Source: Harmothoe impar (Eukaryota > Annelida > Polychaeta > Phyllodocida > Polynoidae). From it: 64,000 nucleotides of DNA. A program made the position numbers and the translations under genes. A model generated the notes under the pieces. The model made no database searches. It saw nothing but the letters and a program-made list of their open reading frames with translations, and had not been told where the DNA came from. The DNA lies in NCBI GenBank assembly GCA_947462335.1, contig OX381708.1:9892246-9956245 (forward strand), read 5' to 3'. This document shows positions 37,601 through 47,504 of this stretch, in pieces (within the stretch, counting starts at the first letter, position 1; the number at the start of each line of letters is the position of its first letter).

Positions 37601-40600
37601 AGTTTGGCAAAATCATCGATGTTGAATGTTTTATGGGCGTGTAAGACTGTGTCATATAGGGTGATAGTTCACTTAGACTGACCCAAACTGACACAGTGTG
37701 TTATGACTACTATTGTAAGATGGGTCAGACTGCGCCAGGCCTAGTCAGGGCTGACAGGGGTTTACTCATACTGACACAGTGTGTTATGAATCAAAAGGCC
37801 CTAACCCAAGTGTGTCCCAGACTGACAATATATCACCCCATTTTGCCGATCTACCTAATGCACTTCCATCTTCTTTTCTGCTTTGTTTAGTGAGCCTGAA
37901 GTATGCCTTAGATGACAGAGGACAGGTCTATGCGGATGGAGTCCTGATAGATAAAGACAAGTGGCCCTACATCAGAACAGTAAACATCTCTGGTGACACA
38001 TGCATCATTGCCTTCGAAGTCAAGAATGCTCATCAGGATGGGCCGTGTGGTGTTCGGGCTACGATAAGTAATGTCATGAAAACAAATGCAGCAAGCGCAA
38101 GTTCCTGGAGATGCTCTGGTACGTACGTTAAGGGGTGGAATGAGACGAGCTTTGATGACAGTGGCTGGCAGCAAGCAGAAGTACAAGATTACTTATCAAA
38201 GCCACTGGTGTGTGATGGCTGTCACACCATCGGCTGTGGACCAGAATCATCAACCGGTCTGGGCCCTTACTTCTTCAGGAAAACATTGAAAGGTAACATT
38301 ATTACATTATCCAAACTGGTGTCAATTAATTCTCTCACACGCCATACTCTTGTACTCTCATCATATTCTCACATGATATGCTGAGGCTAAAAAAACAATA
38401 AACATATATGTTTCAGGCAACCCTAGATTCAAAAGAGGGCTGACCCTAGCATTTGCTCGCGATTTTTGGGAACTTTTTCGTTGTTGTTTTTCTGCTGTAA
38501 AATACTGTAGAACAGTATAAGCCTAAATTGCATATTAGCGGCACCTAAACTTCATATACTGTATAACCTTGCATATAAGCTGCAGCTAGTATGTAAATCA
38601 GATCAGCAGTACAGCTAATAGGACCAGTCCAGTGAGAGGGTGCGGCTTATACATGAGCTTTTGCCACTTTGATACAGCACTATAATTGGCACATTCAGAT
38701 CACCAGTGTGGCTTACAGGATCGGCAAAAACAGGGTGCGGCTTATAAATAAGTGAGTTAGGCTTGTATGTGAGGTTTTACGGCAATCATATTAGCCACAC
38801 AGGGTATCAGGGTATCTGACTTCCATCTTCTTTTCTGCTTTGTTTAGTGACACTGACGTACACCTTAGATGATAAAGGAGAGGTGTATGCGGATGGAGTC
38901 CTGATAGATAATGATAATGCGTACCCCGGCATCATAACAGTATACATCCCGGTCGACACACGTGTCATTGCCTTCCGAGTCATGAATGCTCATCAGAATG
39001 GGCCGTGTGGTGTTCGGGCTACGATAAGTAATGTCATGAAAACAAATGCAGCAAGCGTAAGTTCCTGGAGATGCTCTGGTACTTACGTTAAGGGGTGGAA
39101 TGAGGCGAGGTTTGATGACAGCGACTGGAAGCGAGCGGAAGTACAGTATGAGGGACGCGAGCCACTGGTGTGTGATGGTTGTCACACCATCGGCTGTGGA
39201 CCAGAATCATCAACCGGTCTGGGCCCTTACTTCTTCAGGAAAACATTGAAAGGTAACATTATTACATTATCCAAACTGGTGTCAATTAATTCTCTCACAC
39301 GCCATACTCTTGTACTCTCATCATATTCTCACATGATATGCTGAGGCTAAAAAAACAATAAACATATATGTTTCAGGCAACCCTAGATTCAAAAGAGGGC
39401 TGACCCTAGCATTTGCTCGCGATTTTTGGGAACTTTTTCGTTGTTGTTTTTCTGCTGTAAAATACTGTAGAACAGTATAAGCCTAAATTGCATATTAGCG
39501 GCACCTAAACTTCATATACTGTATAACCTTGCATATAAGCTGCAGCTAGTATGTAAATCAGATCAGCAGTACAGCTAATAGGACCAGTCCAGTGAGAGGG
39601 TGCGGCTTATACATGAGCTTTTGCCACTTTGATACAGCACTATAATTGGCACATTCAGATCACCAGTGTGGCTTACAGGATCGGCAAAAACAGGGTGCGG
39701 CTTATAAATAAGTGAGTTAGGCTTGTATGTGAGGTTTTACGGCAATCATATTAGCCACACAGGGTATCAGGGTATCTGACTTCCATCTTCTTTTCTGCTT
39801 TGTTTAGTGACACTGACGTACACCTTAGATGATAAAGGAGAGGTGTATGCGGATGGAGTCCTGATAGATAATGATAATGCGTACCCCGGCATCATAACAG
39901 TATACATCCCGGTCGACACACGTGTCATTGCCTTCCGAGTCATGAATGCTCATCAGAATGGGCCGTGTGGTGTTCGGGCTACGATAAGTAATGTCATGAA
40001 AACAAATGCAGCAAGCGTAAGTTCCTGGAGATGCTCTGGTACTTACGTTAAGGGGTGGAATGAGGCGAGGTTTGATGACAGCGACTGGAAGCGAGCGGAA
40101 GTACAGTATGAGGGACGCGAGCCACTGGTGTGTGATGGTTGTCACACCATCGGCTGTGGAGATGTAGCATCAACTGGTCGAGGCCCTTACTACTTCAGGA
40201 AAACATTGAAAGGTAACATTATGATAATATCTCACCTGGTGTCAATTATTTCTCTCACACGCCATACTCTTGTTCTGCTATTGTACTCTCACCATAGTCT
40301 GACGTGATATGCTGAGGCTAAAAAACAATAAACATATATTTCAGGCAACCCAACCCTAGATTCAAGAAAGGACTGACCCTAGCATTTGTTCCCAATTTTG
40401 GGGAAATTCTTTGTTGTAAAATACTGTAGAACACTATAAGCCTAACTTGCATATTAGCGGCACCTAAACTTCATATACTGTAAAACCTTGCGTATAAGTC
40501 GCGGTGAGTATACAGATCAGATTGGCATTACGACTAACATGATTGGCCCAGGGCCAGGGTGCGGCTTATTCGCGAGTTTTCGCGGCTTATAGGATCGACA

Positions 40601-41053
40601 AAGTCAGGGTGCGGCTTATACACAAGTTAGGCTTGTACACGAGGTTTTATGGTAATCATATTAGCCACACAGGGCATCAGGGTATCTCACTTCCATTGTC
40701 TCTTCTGCTTTGTTTAGGGACACTGAGGTACACCTTAGATGACAACGAAGGAGAGGTCTATGCTGATGGAGAGCTGATAGATCAAGATGATGACTTCTTG
40801 GAGATCAGTTCGGGCTATGATGAGTAACAGCATGATAACAAATGCTGCAAGCACAAGTTCCTGGAGATGCTCTGGTAAGTACGTTAAGGGGTGGAATGAG
40901 GCGAGCTTTGATGACAGCGGCTGGAGGGGAGCAGAAGTGCAGTCTACGATACGCGAGCCACTGGTGTGTTATGGTTGTGACACCATTGGCCGTGGAACAG
41001 TAGAATCAGCTGGCCTAGGTCCATACTACTTCAGGAAAGAATTAACACCTTAA
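31553..41053 (+). CDS. Predicted type II transmembrane receptor with Tyr-motif tail and array of orphan domains
   Basis: Exons: 31553-31621, 31779-31871, 33082-33213, 33549-33641, 33850-33960, 34184-34319, 35989-36069, 37891-38292, 38848-39252, 39808-40212, then 40718-41053 (frameshifted) or 40809-41053 by a scar acceptor. With the latter the frame is open for 723 aa. There is no signal peptide. Residues 1-189 are a cytoplasmic tail, 190-210 a transmembrane helix (LLVAALVLCAVLLVIML) preceded by the basic MSRR, then a Thr-rich stalk and the domain array, outside the cell. Tail motifs are DVYVNP, GGYLPM, AGYLNI, VYSHIYDEL and RPLPQPP. The ligand is unknown; carbohydrate binding is an inference from the galactose-binding-like motifs. 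Not recognised as any named receptor. Two solo LTRs sit in its introns. The start ATG has a favourable context (aacATGG), but a 5' acceptor suggests an upstream UTR exon. Confidence 0.7.
31779..31871 (+). CDS. Receptor tail exon 2, duplicate of exon 1
   Basis: Encodes IVRQLRNMAEGMALGEYLTT and then AGLDDMNEDCQ, nearly the same as exon 1, and ends in phase 0. With the acceptor after ttttgcagag it joins exon 1 in frame. With an ATG at 31743 or 31800 it could instead be an alternative first exon. Confidence 0.55.
31948..32745. mobile_element. Solo LTR (798 bp) in a receptor intron
   Basis: Begins tgtgcaggggtttac and ends ggactacaca, flanked by TGCA on both sides (31944-31947 and 32746-32749). 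It has a TATA-like tatataag at 32317 and AATAAA at 32693, the usual LTR order. No internal retrotransposon genes remain. The frames inside are not genes. Confidence 0.7.
33082..33213 (+). CDS. Receptor tail exon 3 (YVNP and YLPM motifs)
   Basis: 44 codons, phase 0-0. It contains GDVYVNPDP (a Tyr-x-Asn, Grb2-SH2 type motif) and DGGYLPM (a Tyr-x-x-Met, PI3K p85-SH2 type motif), ending exactly before a GTAGGT donor. Motif meanings come from general knowledge of SH2 ligands; function here is inferred. Confidence 0.75.
33549..33641 (+). CDS. Receptor tail exon 4 (YLNI motif)
   Basis: 31 codons, phase 0-0, with TAGYLNIIPEPKYTG. YLNI fits both Tyr-x-Asn and Tyr-x-x-Ile patterns. The acceptor is tcttacag and the donor GTAAGT. 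Confidence 0.75.
33850..33960 (+). CDS. Receptor tail exon 5 (paired YSHI/YDEL)
   Basis: 37 codons, phase 0-0, ending SHVYSHIYDELQ at a GTATGT donor. The two overlapping Tyr-x-x-Ile/Leu motifs lie four residues apart, too close for a classical ITAM (6-12 spacing). Confidence 0.75.
34184..34319 (+). CDS. Receptor transmembrane exon
   Basis: Starts VPSRPLPQPPTLDHNP, with an RxxPxxP SH3-type site, then CRMSRR and a 21-residue hydrophobic helix ending IMLTG. It enters in phase 0 and leaves in phase 1, so it is the switch between the phase-0 tail exons and the phase-1 extracellular exons. Basic residues before the helix support the inside-N orientation. Confidence 0.78.
34912..35430. mobile_element. 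Solo LTR (519 bp) in a receptor intron
   Basis: Starts tgtaggggcatg and ends acaacccctaca. The 4-bp flanks TATG at 34908-34911 and 35431-35434 match. TATATAAG at 35100 and AATAAA at 35369 mark the U3/R region. Small frames inside it are not genes. Shares short motifs (tgaataaacct, ggtggcaacacctacg-like) with the LTR at 49798-50211. Confidence 0.8.
35502..35867. mobile_element. TIR element in a receptor intron
   Basis: Inverted termini acagtctttgcgaaaa and ttttcgcaaagactgt. Inside, cattcggtcctgc occurs twice as a direct repeat. 366 bp, non-coding. Confidence 0.7.
35989..36069 (+). CDS. Receptor stalk exon
   Basis: 27 codons, phase 1-1, after an aattccag acceptor: TKTGSDESFTTDTTTLTTAT then PDLTSG. 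Thr/Ser-rich and probably O-glycosylated. It occupies the position and phase that the mucin exon holds in the paralogue at 16005. Confidence 0.7.
36070..37890. other. Receptor intron with SINE-like and spacer repeats
   Basis: At about 36255-36345, read on the minus strand, there is a tRNA-like module with the B-box-like ggtttgattcc and an upstream A-box-like part; it is probably a SINE. At 37045-37170 there is a catgtcaattttaagaca-type repeat. The block actgacacagtgtgttatga occurs twice about 76 bp apart near 37690 and 37766. No exon is visible. Confidence 0.5.
37891..38292 (+). CDS. Receptor orphan domain exon 1
   Basis: 402 nt, phase 1-1. SLKYALDDRGQVYADG, then GPCGVRATISN, SSWRCS, YVKGWNETSFDDSGW, VCDGCHTIGCG and TGLGPYFFRK. 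Five cysteines. From 38220 to its end, and on through the intron, it is identical to exon 2. Confidence 0.82.
38220..40160 (+). repeat. Perfect 960-bp tandem duplication across domain exons 1-3
   Basis: 38220-39200 equals 39180-40160 base for base, by line-by-line reading. The 21-bp block starting tgtcacaccatcgg is shared by all three exons at 38220, 39180 and 40140 and marks the junctions. The unit carries the 3' part of one exon, an intron with a family J element, and the 5' part of the next exon. Confidence 0.9.
38848..39252 (+). CDS. Receptor orphan domain exon 2 (chimeric)
   Basis: 405 nt, phase 1-1: TLTYTLDDKGEVYADG, GPCGVRATISN, YVKGWNEARFDDSDW, VCDGCHTIGCG and TGLGPYFFRK. Its 5' part is identical to exon 3 and its 3' part identical to exon 1, so it is a recombinant of the two. 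The NETS sequon of exon 1 is lost (NEAR). Confidence 0.82.
39808..40212 (+). CDS. Receptor orphan domain exon 3
   Basis: 405 nt, phase 1-1, identical to exon 2 up to 40160, then a different ending CGDVASTGRGPYYFRKTLK, shared with the terminal exon of the mucin gene (19860-20269). Donor GTAACA. Confidence 0.82.
40718..41053 (+). pseudogene. Receptor orphan domain exon 4, broken by a 77-bp deletion
   Basis: After the ctgctttgtttag acceptor it reads LRYTLDDNEGEVYADGELID, then meets a stop at 40825-40827. Compared with 19860-20269, 77 bp between gagatcag and ttcgggctatg are missing, which shifts the frame. The rest of the domain continues in another frame to TAA at 41051-41053, with VCYGCDTIGRG in place of VCDGCHTIGCG, so a cysteine is also lost. 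Splicing to the AG at 40807-40808 would restore the frame and give a short domain starting VRAMMSN. Otherwise the receptor ends at 678 aa. Confidence 0.75.
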
Positions 41054-42150
41054 AGGACTGATATCCGACAATAACTGGCATGCTTACTGGACGACGCAAC
41101 CAGAAAACCAAGGGATCGAATCACATCAAGCTGTTTAATTTAAAATGTGACATTTCATATTTTGCTTCAATAACATTGCATTTTCTACGAATTAGAGAGA
41201 CAATAATAATGGGTTAGGACATTAGACAATGGCATTTTTGTGATTATTAATTCTTATTTAGCTATTTATAATTTCAATTTTCCAATAATATTGATATTCA
41301 ATGATGACGTATTAGTTGGTCCGATCGTAAGATATCTGATCCTCCCAGCTAAATTGGGAGGACGTTTTTGTATGCTAGCAAATTTTCTAATCCACTCTAA
41401 TGAAAGTAAATCTGTCAAATCATGGTAACATGGATGTTAGGGTTTGTTGATAATATTTCTCTACATCTGAATGTGTCCGCTTTGTGAAATAGCTACAATC
41501 TCAATGACAAAATCTGGTAGTGGAGCCTCAGCTATGCCCTAGTTACCAACTGAGTCTGGCTCGTCAGCCATCGTCTTTAGTCAGAGCAACATGGAAAATG
41601 TTTAGGATTGAACAATAAACGGATTGTAATAATTTCATTTAAGGATGAAAAGTATACTGTAAATTCCTGCTTGTAATCCGCGGGTTAAACAAGCCAAGCC
41701 TCCAGTGCGGTCTGAAAAATATTCTCAAAATCTAGGTGCGGGTAATACAAGTATTTTCTTAAATTTGGTCCAGTAGTAAATTGATGATTTTTGACCCCAG
41801 GTGCTGGCTATAGAATTCTTCCAAAGTCAGGGTGCTAGTAATACAGGTGATGGGAGTAAACTGGTAAAGCGGGTTATACATGGAAGTTTACTTGAAATAT
41901 GAAACTAATTGATTAATGTTACATCTATGTTAAATAATAATTGCAACGCAATGCTTAAGACACCAAGGAAAGGTGGAGCACTGTACACGGTGCTGGTGGG
42001 CGGGCTATGGCCTCGGAGTCATAGTAGATGAAGTAGGTGAAAGAGCTTTTACACACCAACAAATTCTTGAATAAAGACTTAAATTTTGCATTAATTGTGC
42101 ATGTGTTCTTTCTGTTTGTGAGAGTAGTCATTAATATGTGGGATGCATTG
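41054..42150 (+). other. 3' UTR and downstream homology of the receptor gene
   Basis: Aligns with 20270-21310 of the mucin gene, starting ttaacaccttaaaggactga. AATAAA signals at about 41611 and at 42070-42075 are conserved between the two genes. A bounded tactgtaaattcctgcttgt element follows at 41654-41890, as at 20883-21085. Confidence 0.6.
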
Positions 42151-45100
42151 TACCACTGTAAAACTTCATTATAAGTTAACAGGTCCCGGCAAAGCCGGCC
42201 TTAGTGGACATGGCTACCTCCAGGGGCGTCCTCACTATGGAGGACTCCCAGGGTGTGAGCCATAGCAGCGACCTAGTGTATGACAGACACCCAAATATTC
42301 TCATTTAAAACTTGAAATTTAACTTAGTTACTTTTATTCATGATATTCATAAACACATGAATGGAAAGCAAAGTACTTACTTTCCATATTTACTGCGTTT
42401 TTTAGCGTTTAAATCATATTAGAAATGAGTAAAATACCATTATTTGACCAGATTATTCATGAAATATGAAACTATAACTCCATTGTGATTTTTTTGCCAA
42501 GTTTTGGAAATATTTCACTTACATGTAATGATTGATACACATCTCCTATAGGTGAATCCAGAAGCACTAAGATCCCCTCATGGGAGCAACTGAGGAATAT
42601 TGAGTTTAATAGTGCAACATAGTATACACTGAGTAGGCAAAGCCGGGCCTGTCTTGACTCTTAGTTGGCGGCAGCTAGCCCTCTCCCTTCCGTTAAGCTA
42701 GTCCCTGGACCCCCCCCCCTACCGCCGCCTCGCCCAGCCTCCTCCTCTATCTCGCAGGCACTCTTACCACAATGCAGGTCCACCTGGGGTGTCCCAATAT
42801 CCCCTGTCGATTTTAAGAAATGGCCATGTCGCCCTGTCGATTTTAAGAAATAGCCATGTCACCTTGTCAATTTTAAGAAAAGGCATGTCCCATGTCACTA
42901 TAAACTCCTCATGTCGCATGTCACTAAGCCCAAAGACGCCCATGTCGCCGTGTCGAATTTAGTGGTCCATACCCATCCTCTTACGTAAGCAGTGCAGCGT
43001 GACAGGTGACCATGCCGCGCTGTTTGCCGGCTTTCAGGGCGCCAAAACACTGCCCACAACATTATATTGTTAGATTATTAGTGTACTGTATCATGACTAT
43101 ATGTATCATTATAAGTATTATTTGTTCTAAAGCGCCATGCCAACGCAGTGACAAAACTATTATGTGTAAGGAGACCCGGGAATGAGGGGGAGACTTTTCA
43201 ATCATGGATGTACCATCTTGCAGGTCGTTGCTTAGTCTTAGACCTATATAAAGAAACTACATACATTGACGTGTCTGTGTGCAGATGCACACACAAAACA
43301 GAAAGCTGGACAAAGCTGTGACTAACAGTTGGGGGTGGGCTAGGTGGTTCATATATACAGTGAGCGCGGCTCTCTGGCTTCCCCTGTGCGCTCCGCCCCC
43401 CCCCACCCCGCCCACCCGATACAATACCTCTTGAAGGAGGTGGGAGTGTGGAGGGAGGGGGGGGGGAGTGTCAAACCGCCCCCGGGAATGAGGACGGACT
43501 TTTCAGCTCAGGGCGTCCTATCTTCCTGGTCGTTGCTTGGACCTGGTTAAATTCGCCTACATTTTATTATCTTGAGTTTGAGAGAAATACATAAGTTTAT
43601 AAGCTAAATCTATTGATGCATTGGTGCATCATGACGACAAATGTCTTCATTTAGCGACATCCATCCTTGCAGGGTTAAAGGGTTTATTATTATAGTGTAA
43701 GAGGCTTATCAAAATATGTCTCTGATATCTGGGTGGGAATATCTTGATTTGTGTTCATGCTGTATGACCCCAATAAATTGATTAAACTCAAGTACCCAGC
43801 TGCATGGCGTCGATTTTAATACCTTTTATCAAGTGAGAGGATATATTGAGGACAGGTATTATATGTATGGAGCCTTTGTCAACCTCCTACTGCCAGGTCT
43901 TATTCATAAAAGTGAAAGGAGTAAAAGTTGATGAAAGGAGTAAGAATTGGATTTCACACCAAAGATAGATTACAGTTATGTATCATGGAACTTGAAGCAA
44001 AGCTTGTGATACATTTACAGTGTTATTGACAGGAGTATTGCCAATGCGCCATTTTGGAAAATCAAGGGTAGTTTTATTATTTAAGAATTTTTTCTTTATA
44101 CTATCAATGGGTAAATAGGCGCACTGTTAGGGACTGTAATTAGCAATTAAATATGTGAAGGTGTCAAATGGCGAAGGCGAATATCCCTGATTTGTATAAG
44201 ATGTATATCGTTAGGCAAAAAAAGTGTTTTAGGCTACCTGGTCCTACCTAAGAAACGAGGGCTGACCCAAGAAATTGTTATCCAATTTATAAAAAAAAAG
44301 AACAGTTGAAGCGGAAGTTTGTGAATCAACATTGGGCTATATATCAGGCCAAAGTAAAAAAAAGATCCAAAAGAAATCCGACCTACCCTACCTAGATTTT
44401 CAAACTCTGTTACCTGAAACACACCTTTTTTTTGGCCTCATGTCGCTGATATTCCACAGACCCGGTCTTTGAGTAAGATGATAGATTAGTAGCTCTATAC
44501 CCCCTTTGAATAGTTAGTACAATTAAACAGTAGTTCTCAAACAGAGGGCCTGTATCTGTGATAACCAATGGCCATTTATAACAATGCTTGCTGTCCTGAA
44601 TTGGGACATCAGCAAATGAGTTACATGTATTTGGCAAGCATATAATGATGAGCTAATACCAGGTAATCACATATTCTTTCTCATTCGGTATTCAACTTAA
44701 ATATTTCTAAAATTTAATCAAACATCATAATGACCTATTATGATTTACTACACAGGCCTCAGGTAACATGTTAAAGAAAATATCAGGCCAAAATCAAGAC
44801 CTGACATGTATATATATGTTGATCATGTCCCCAATATAAGCCTATATATATATATATATAGACAGAGGTCCACAATGATCTGTCTGAACAACAGGTTTCT
44901 CCACAAGTGGTGCCTGGGTCGTATCACATGAGACGGAGCTTTTACGTTGCACCCCCTATTGTGTTGTGTAACGAAACACAACTAGAGGGCATGCTTGCAC
45001 TCTCTCTTGCACACATGGAAATATCAGCATAGCCTGACCCTCACTAAAATAGCCCTTGACCCATCAGTTATAGTCCAGCAATGCCTGACTCTTGTATGGG

Positions 45101-45188
45101 AGTACAATAGGCGACATTGGCTGACGCTGATATTTGTTTGGGTGTGCCTGCATGACAATGTTTCATCTTATGAACATCTAATAATGTC
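42151..45188. other. Gene-free region before the EamA gene
   Basis: Holds a catgtcgccctgtcgatttt-type repeat at 42775-42965, two versions of a gggaatgagg...gacttttca block at 43186 and 43485, a taggcaaaaaaagtgt-type TIR element at 44211-44438, and a (TA)n stretch near 44843-44861. No exon is supported. The promoter of the intronless gene should lie at its right end. Confidence 0.5.
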
Positions 45189-46205
45189 ATGGGGAACCTA
45201 TCCAAACCGAGGATGAAGTGCTCAAAGGAGACGATGATCGGCTACGCGACAATGCTCGTTGAAGTGGTGTCATGGAGTGCCTCAGCCGTGGCAGTGCAAC
45301 TATTAGCAAGGAGAGTACCCGATTTCCAGCTCGGCTTCCTCCGCTATCTAACCGCTATGCTACTTGGTCTAGGTATGCTGAGATTTAGCAAAGCAAGCCT
45401 CAAATTACCCTGGGAATTGTACACAGCGACTCTAGCATTAGGACTGTGCACTACCTTGTTTAATCTTCTGTTGTTCTTCACCGTATCCATACTTCCGCTG
45501 AGTCATGGTTCAGGATTTGACAATGCCTTTACGATGGTCATGGCGGCTGTGATATCTAGAGTGCTACTGGGAGAAAAACAAACCATGATGACTCTTATAT
45601 CCATGGTCTTGTGCTCTTTTGGGATCTGCCTTCTCTTGCAGCCATGGATGGACTTCAAAGAGGGATTCATCCCAAGTTTCATTGAAGAATACTTTAATAT
45701 ATCTATTGTAAATTCAAATAATTCAACCCTCACTTCATCAATTCAGCCAGTAGTGGGGTACTTAGCTCTGGCAGTCAGTGGGGCAATCAACGGTCTGTAT
45801 GTCATCATTGCTGGAGTATATCTACGAGAAGTTAAACCAGCTGTTATCTTCGTTCTGTCATCGACCGTGGCCGCACCCATCTCGCTGATGCTTTGTTTTT
45901 TCTTCGAGCAGCCCATTTTGATAACTGACCCCATTGTTATCTTGTATGTCACAATACATGTTCTTGGAGCTGGGATTGCGGGAATGGCTGAAATTGCCGC
46001 GTGCCAAATGATCGGGCCTGTGCAAGTGTCAATTTTAATGAACACTAATACTGTGCTTAATCTCCTTCCTCAGTACACCATATTTAGACACCATTTGTAT
46101 GGTCGTATGAACACAATGGAGGTTTTGGGATGTGTAATAATCACTATATCTGTCATTATGAGTGGGTTGGTGAACTATGATAAAAGTCATGAAGATTTCC
46201 CCTAA
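45189..46205 (+). CDS. EamA-domain (DMT superfamily) transporter, intronless, SLC35G-like
   Basis: 338 aa in one open exon. Ten hydrophobic segments form two five-helix EamA halves: an N-terminal half with VSWSASAVAVQLLARRVPD and LGFLRYLTAMLLGLGM, a central loop with three N-glycosylation sequons (FNISIVNSNNSTL), and a second half with VVGYLALAVSGAINGLYVII, FVLSSTVAAP and a terminal ITISVIMSGLVNY helix. EamA proteins carry small metabolites or nucleotide-sugar-like substrates across membranes; the substrate here is unknown. The start at 45189 (tcATGGGG) is used for length; Met at 45213 or 45234 is possible. It stands alone on the plus strand, and its lack of introns among intron-rich neighbours suggests a retrocopy origin or intron loss. 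No frameshift or stop, so it looks functional. Confidence 0.92.
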   Translation: MGNLSKPRMKCSKETMIGYATMLVEVVSWSASAVAVQLLARRVPDFQLGFLRYLTAMLLGLGMLRFSKASLKLPWELYTATLALGLCTTLFNLLLFFTVSILPLSHGSGFDNAFTMVMAAVISRVLLGEKQTMMTLISMVLCSFGICLLLQPWMDFKEGFIPSFIEEYFNISIVNSNNSTLTSSIQPVVGYLALAVSGAINGLYVIIAGVYLREVKPAVIFVLSSTVAAPISLMLCFFFEQPILITDPIVILYVTIHVLGAGIAGMAEIAACQMIGPVQVSILMNTNTVLNLLPQYTIFRHHLYGRMNTMEVLGCVIITISVIMSGLVNYDKSHEDFP

Positions 46206-46244
46206 AGATTTAAACCAGTATCATAGTAATAGGATTACAAAGTG

Positions 46245-47010
46245 TGTTAAGGTGGGTAGTCCCCATAGTCTAGAAGTTATTAGATTTCCTCAGGATTTTC
46301 GCCATGAGGCCCATATTATAAGTACCGTAAAACCTCACGTATAAGCCGTGGCTAGTACGCGAGTCAGATCGGCGATGCGGCTTATAGCATCAGCCCAGGC
46401 TCAGGGTGCGGCTTATACGCGACTTTTTGCTACCTTGGTCAGTACTAAAAGTCACCATAATCAGATCGCTGGTGCGGCTTATAGGATCGGCCCAAAGTCC
46501 GGGTGTGGCTTATACGTGAGTTAGGCTCATACGCGAGGTTTTATGGTAGTCTCAAATGGTGTAAAGAAAACAGGGGGGTCCCGAGCTAGTTTCTGAGATA
46601 TCTGGCTTTGCGTTTGGAGTGATCTGTAATAGGATCATATGGTGATAGTACATATGTGCATCAAATAGCACCTTAAAGTAATTAACTTTCCCTATAGTTC
46701 TCTCAGGATATAGTCTACAATCTTTTACACCCAGAAACAATATTTTGAACATATGGTCCTCTGCATGTTTTAAAGGTTTTTGGTGTTTGAAATAAGAAAT
46801 ATATAAATGGAGCACACAGTCTTGATGTGGTACAGGTATAGCTTTCAGCATGCCCACTACCAGAGCCCCCAGTAGAGTAGGGGTAAAGCATTAGACTCAC
46901 ATGCAGGAGATCCTGGGTTCAAGCCCAGGTCTCGCAGGGTAATTTTGACAAAACATGAAAATATATATCTAACATACAAAGATATGACCAAAGGGACCCC
47001 CTAGTGTGTT
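46245..47010. mobile_element. SINE-like repeat with tRNA module, interrupted by a family J element
   Basis: Apart from 46323-46548 it aligns with 53885-54425: ttttcgccatgagg, gggtcccgagct, tctgagatat, ctctcaggat, then a tRNA-like part. Here that part is gagtaggggtaaagc with a strong B-box, ctgggttcaagcccagg (46915-46931). The end reads caaagggaccccc. Its acceptor ends do not pair, so it is not a working tRNA gene. Confidence 0.65.
46323..46548. mobile_element. Family J TIR element nested in the SINE-like repeat
   Basis: Begins taccgtaaaacctcacgta and ends cgcgaggttttatggta. The flanking repeat is continuous in its relative at 53885-54425, which dates this insertion after the host repeat. Confidence 0.75.
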
Positions 47011-47203
47011 CTGGGAAAACTAGATGTGCATGTGCGCAATGACTGGCGCAGTTGACCTGTTTACTATAGGGTCCAGCCACCTTAATATATTATGCCCTTT
47101 TCGTCATGATGCATTTATGAATGTAGTCTCACCAGTGCTGCCTTCATGCATCAGTCAATCCTATGGGGTTGACAGACTCCAAAAGGGTTGGTATTATGTA
47201 CTA

Positions 47204-47504
47204 AGGGAGTGTTCATTTATTAATTACAGGAGGGGTGGTGAGATTTAGCATGGAGGGGCACACATTTTTTACGCCCCTCCCCCCTCGAGAGTGTATGGAA
47301 TATTTTGTGCTCCCCCTCGCCGAAGACGACAAATTTTTTTCGCCAACCCCCTTTGAACTATAGTAACGCATGGGCTTCTTTTTAAAAAAGGGGCTAAATT
47401 TTTCACGCCCCCCACCTCAAAAGGGTCAGAATTTTTTACGCCCCCCCCTCAGGAGGGGGGCGGAAATATTTACCCCCCCTGTAACTAATAAATGAACACT
47501 CCCT
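47204..47504. mobile_element. Family G (homopolymer-rich) TIR element
   Basis: Termini agggagtgttcatttattaa and the complement ending aatgaacactccct. The interior has C-rich runs with ttttttacgcccc. It lies between the EamA gene and MATE copy B. Confidence 0.7.

Noticed and set aside
46862..46935. A functional tRNA gene
   Set aside because: The B-box stem is strong but the acceptor ends do not pair and a decayed relative occurs at about 54290, so it is a SINE module.
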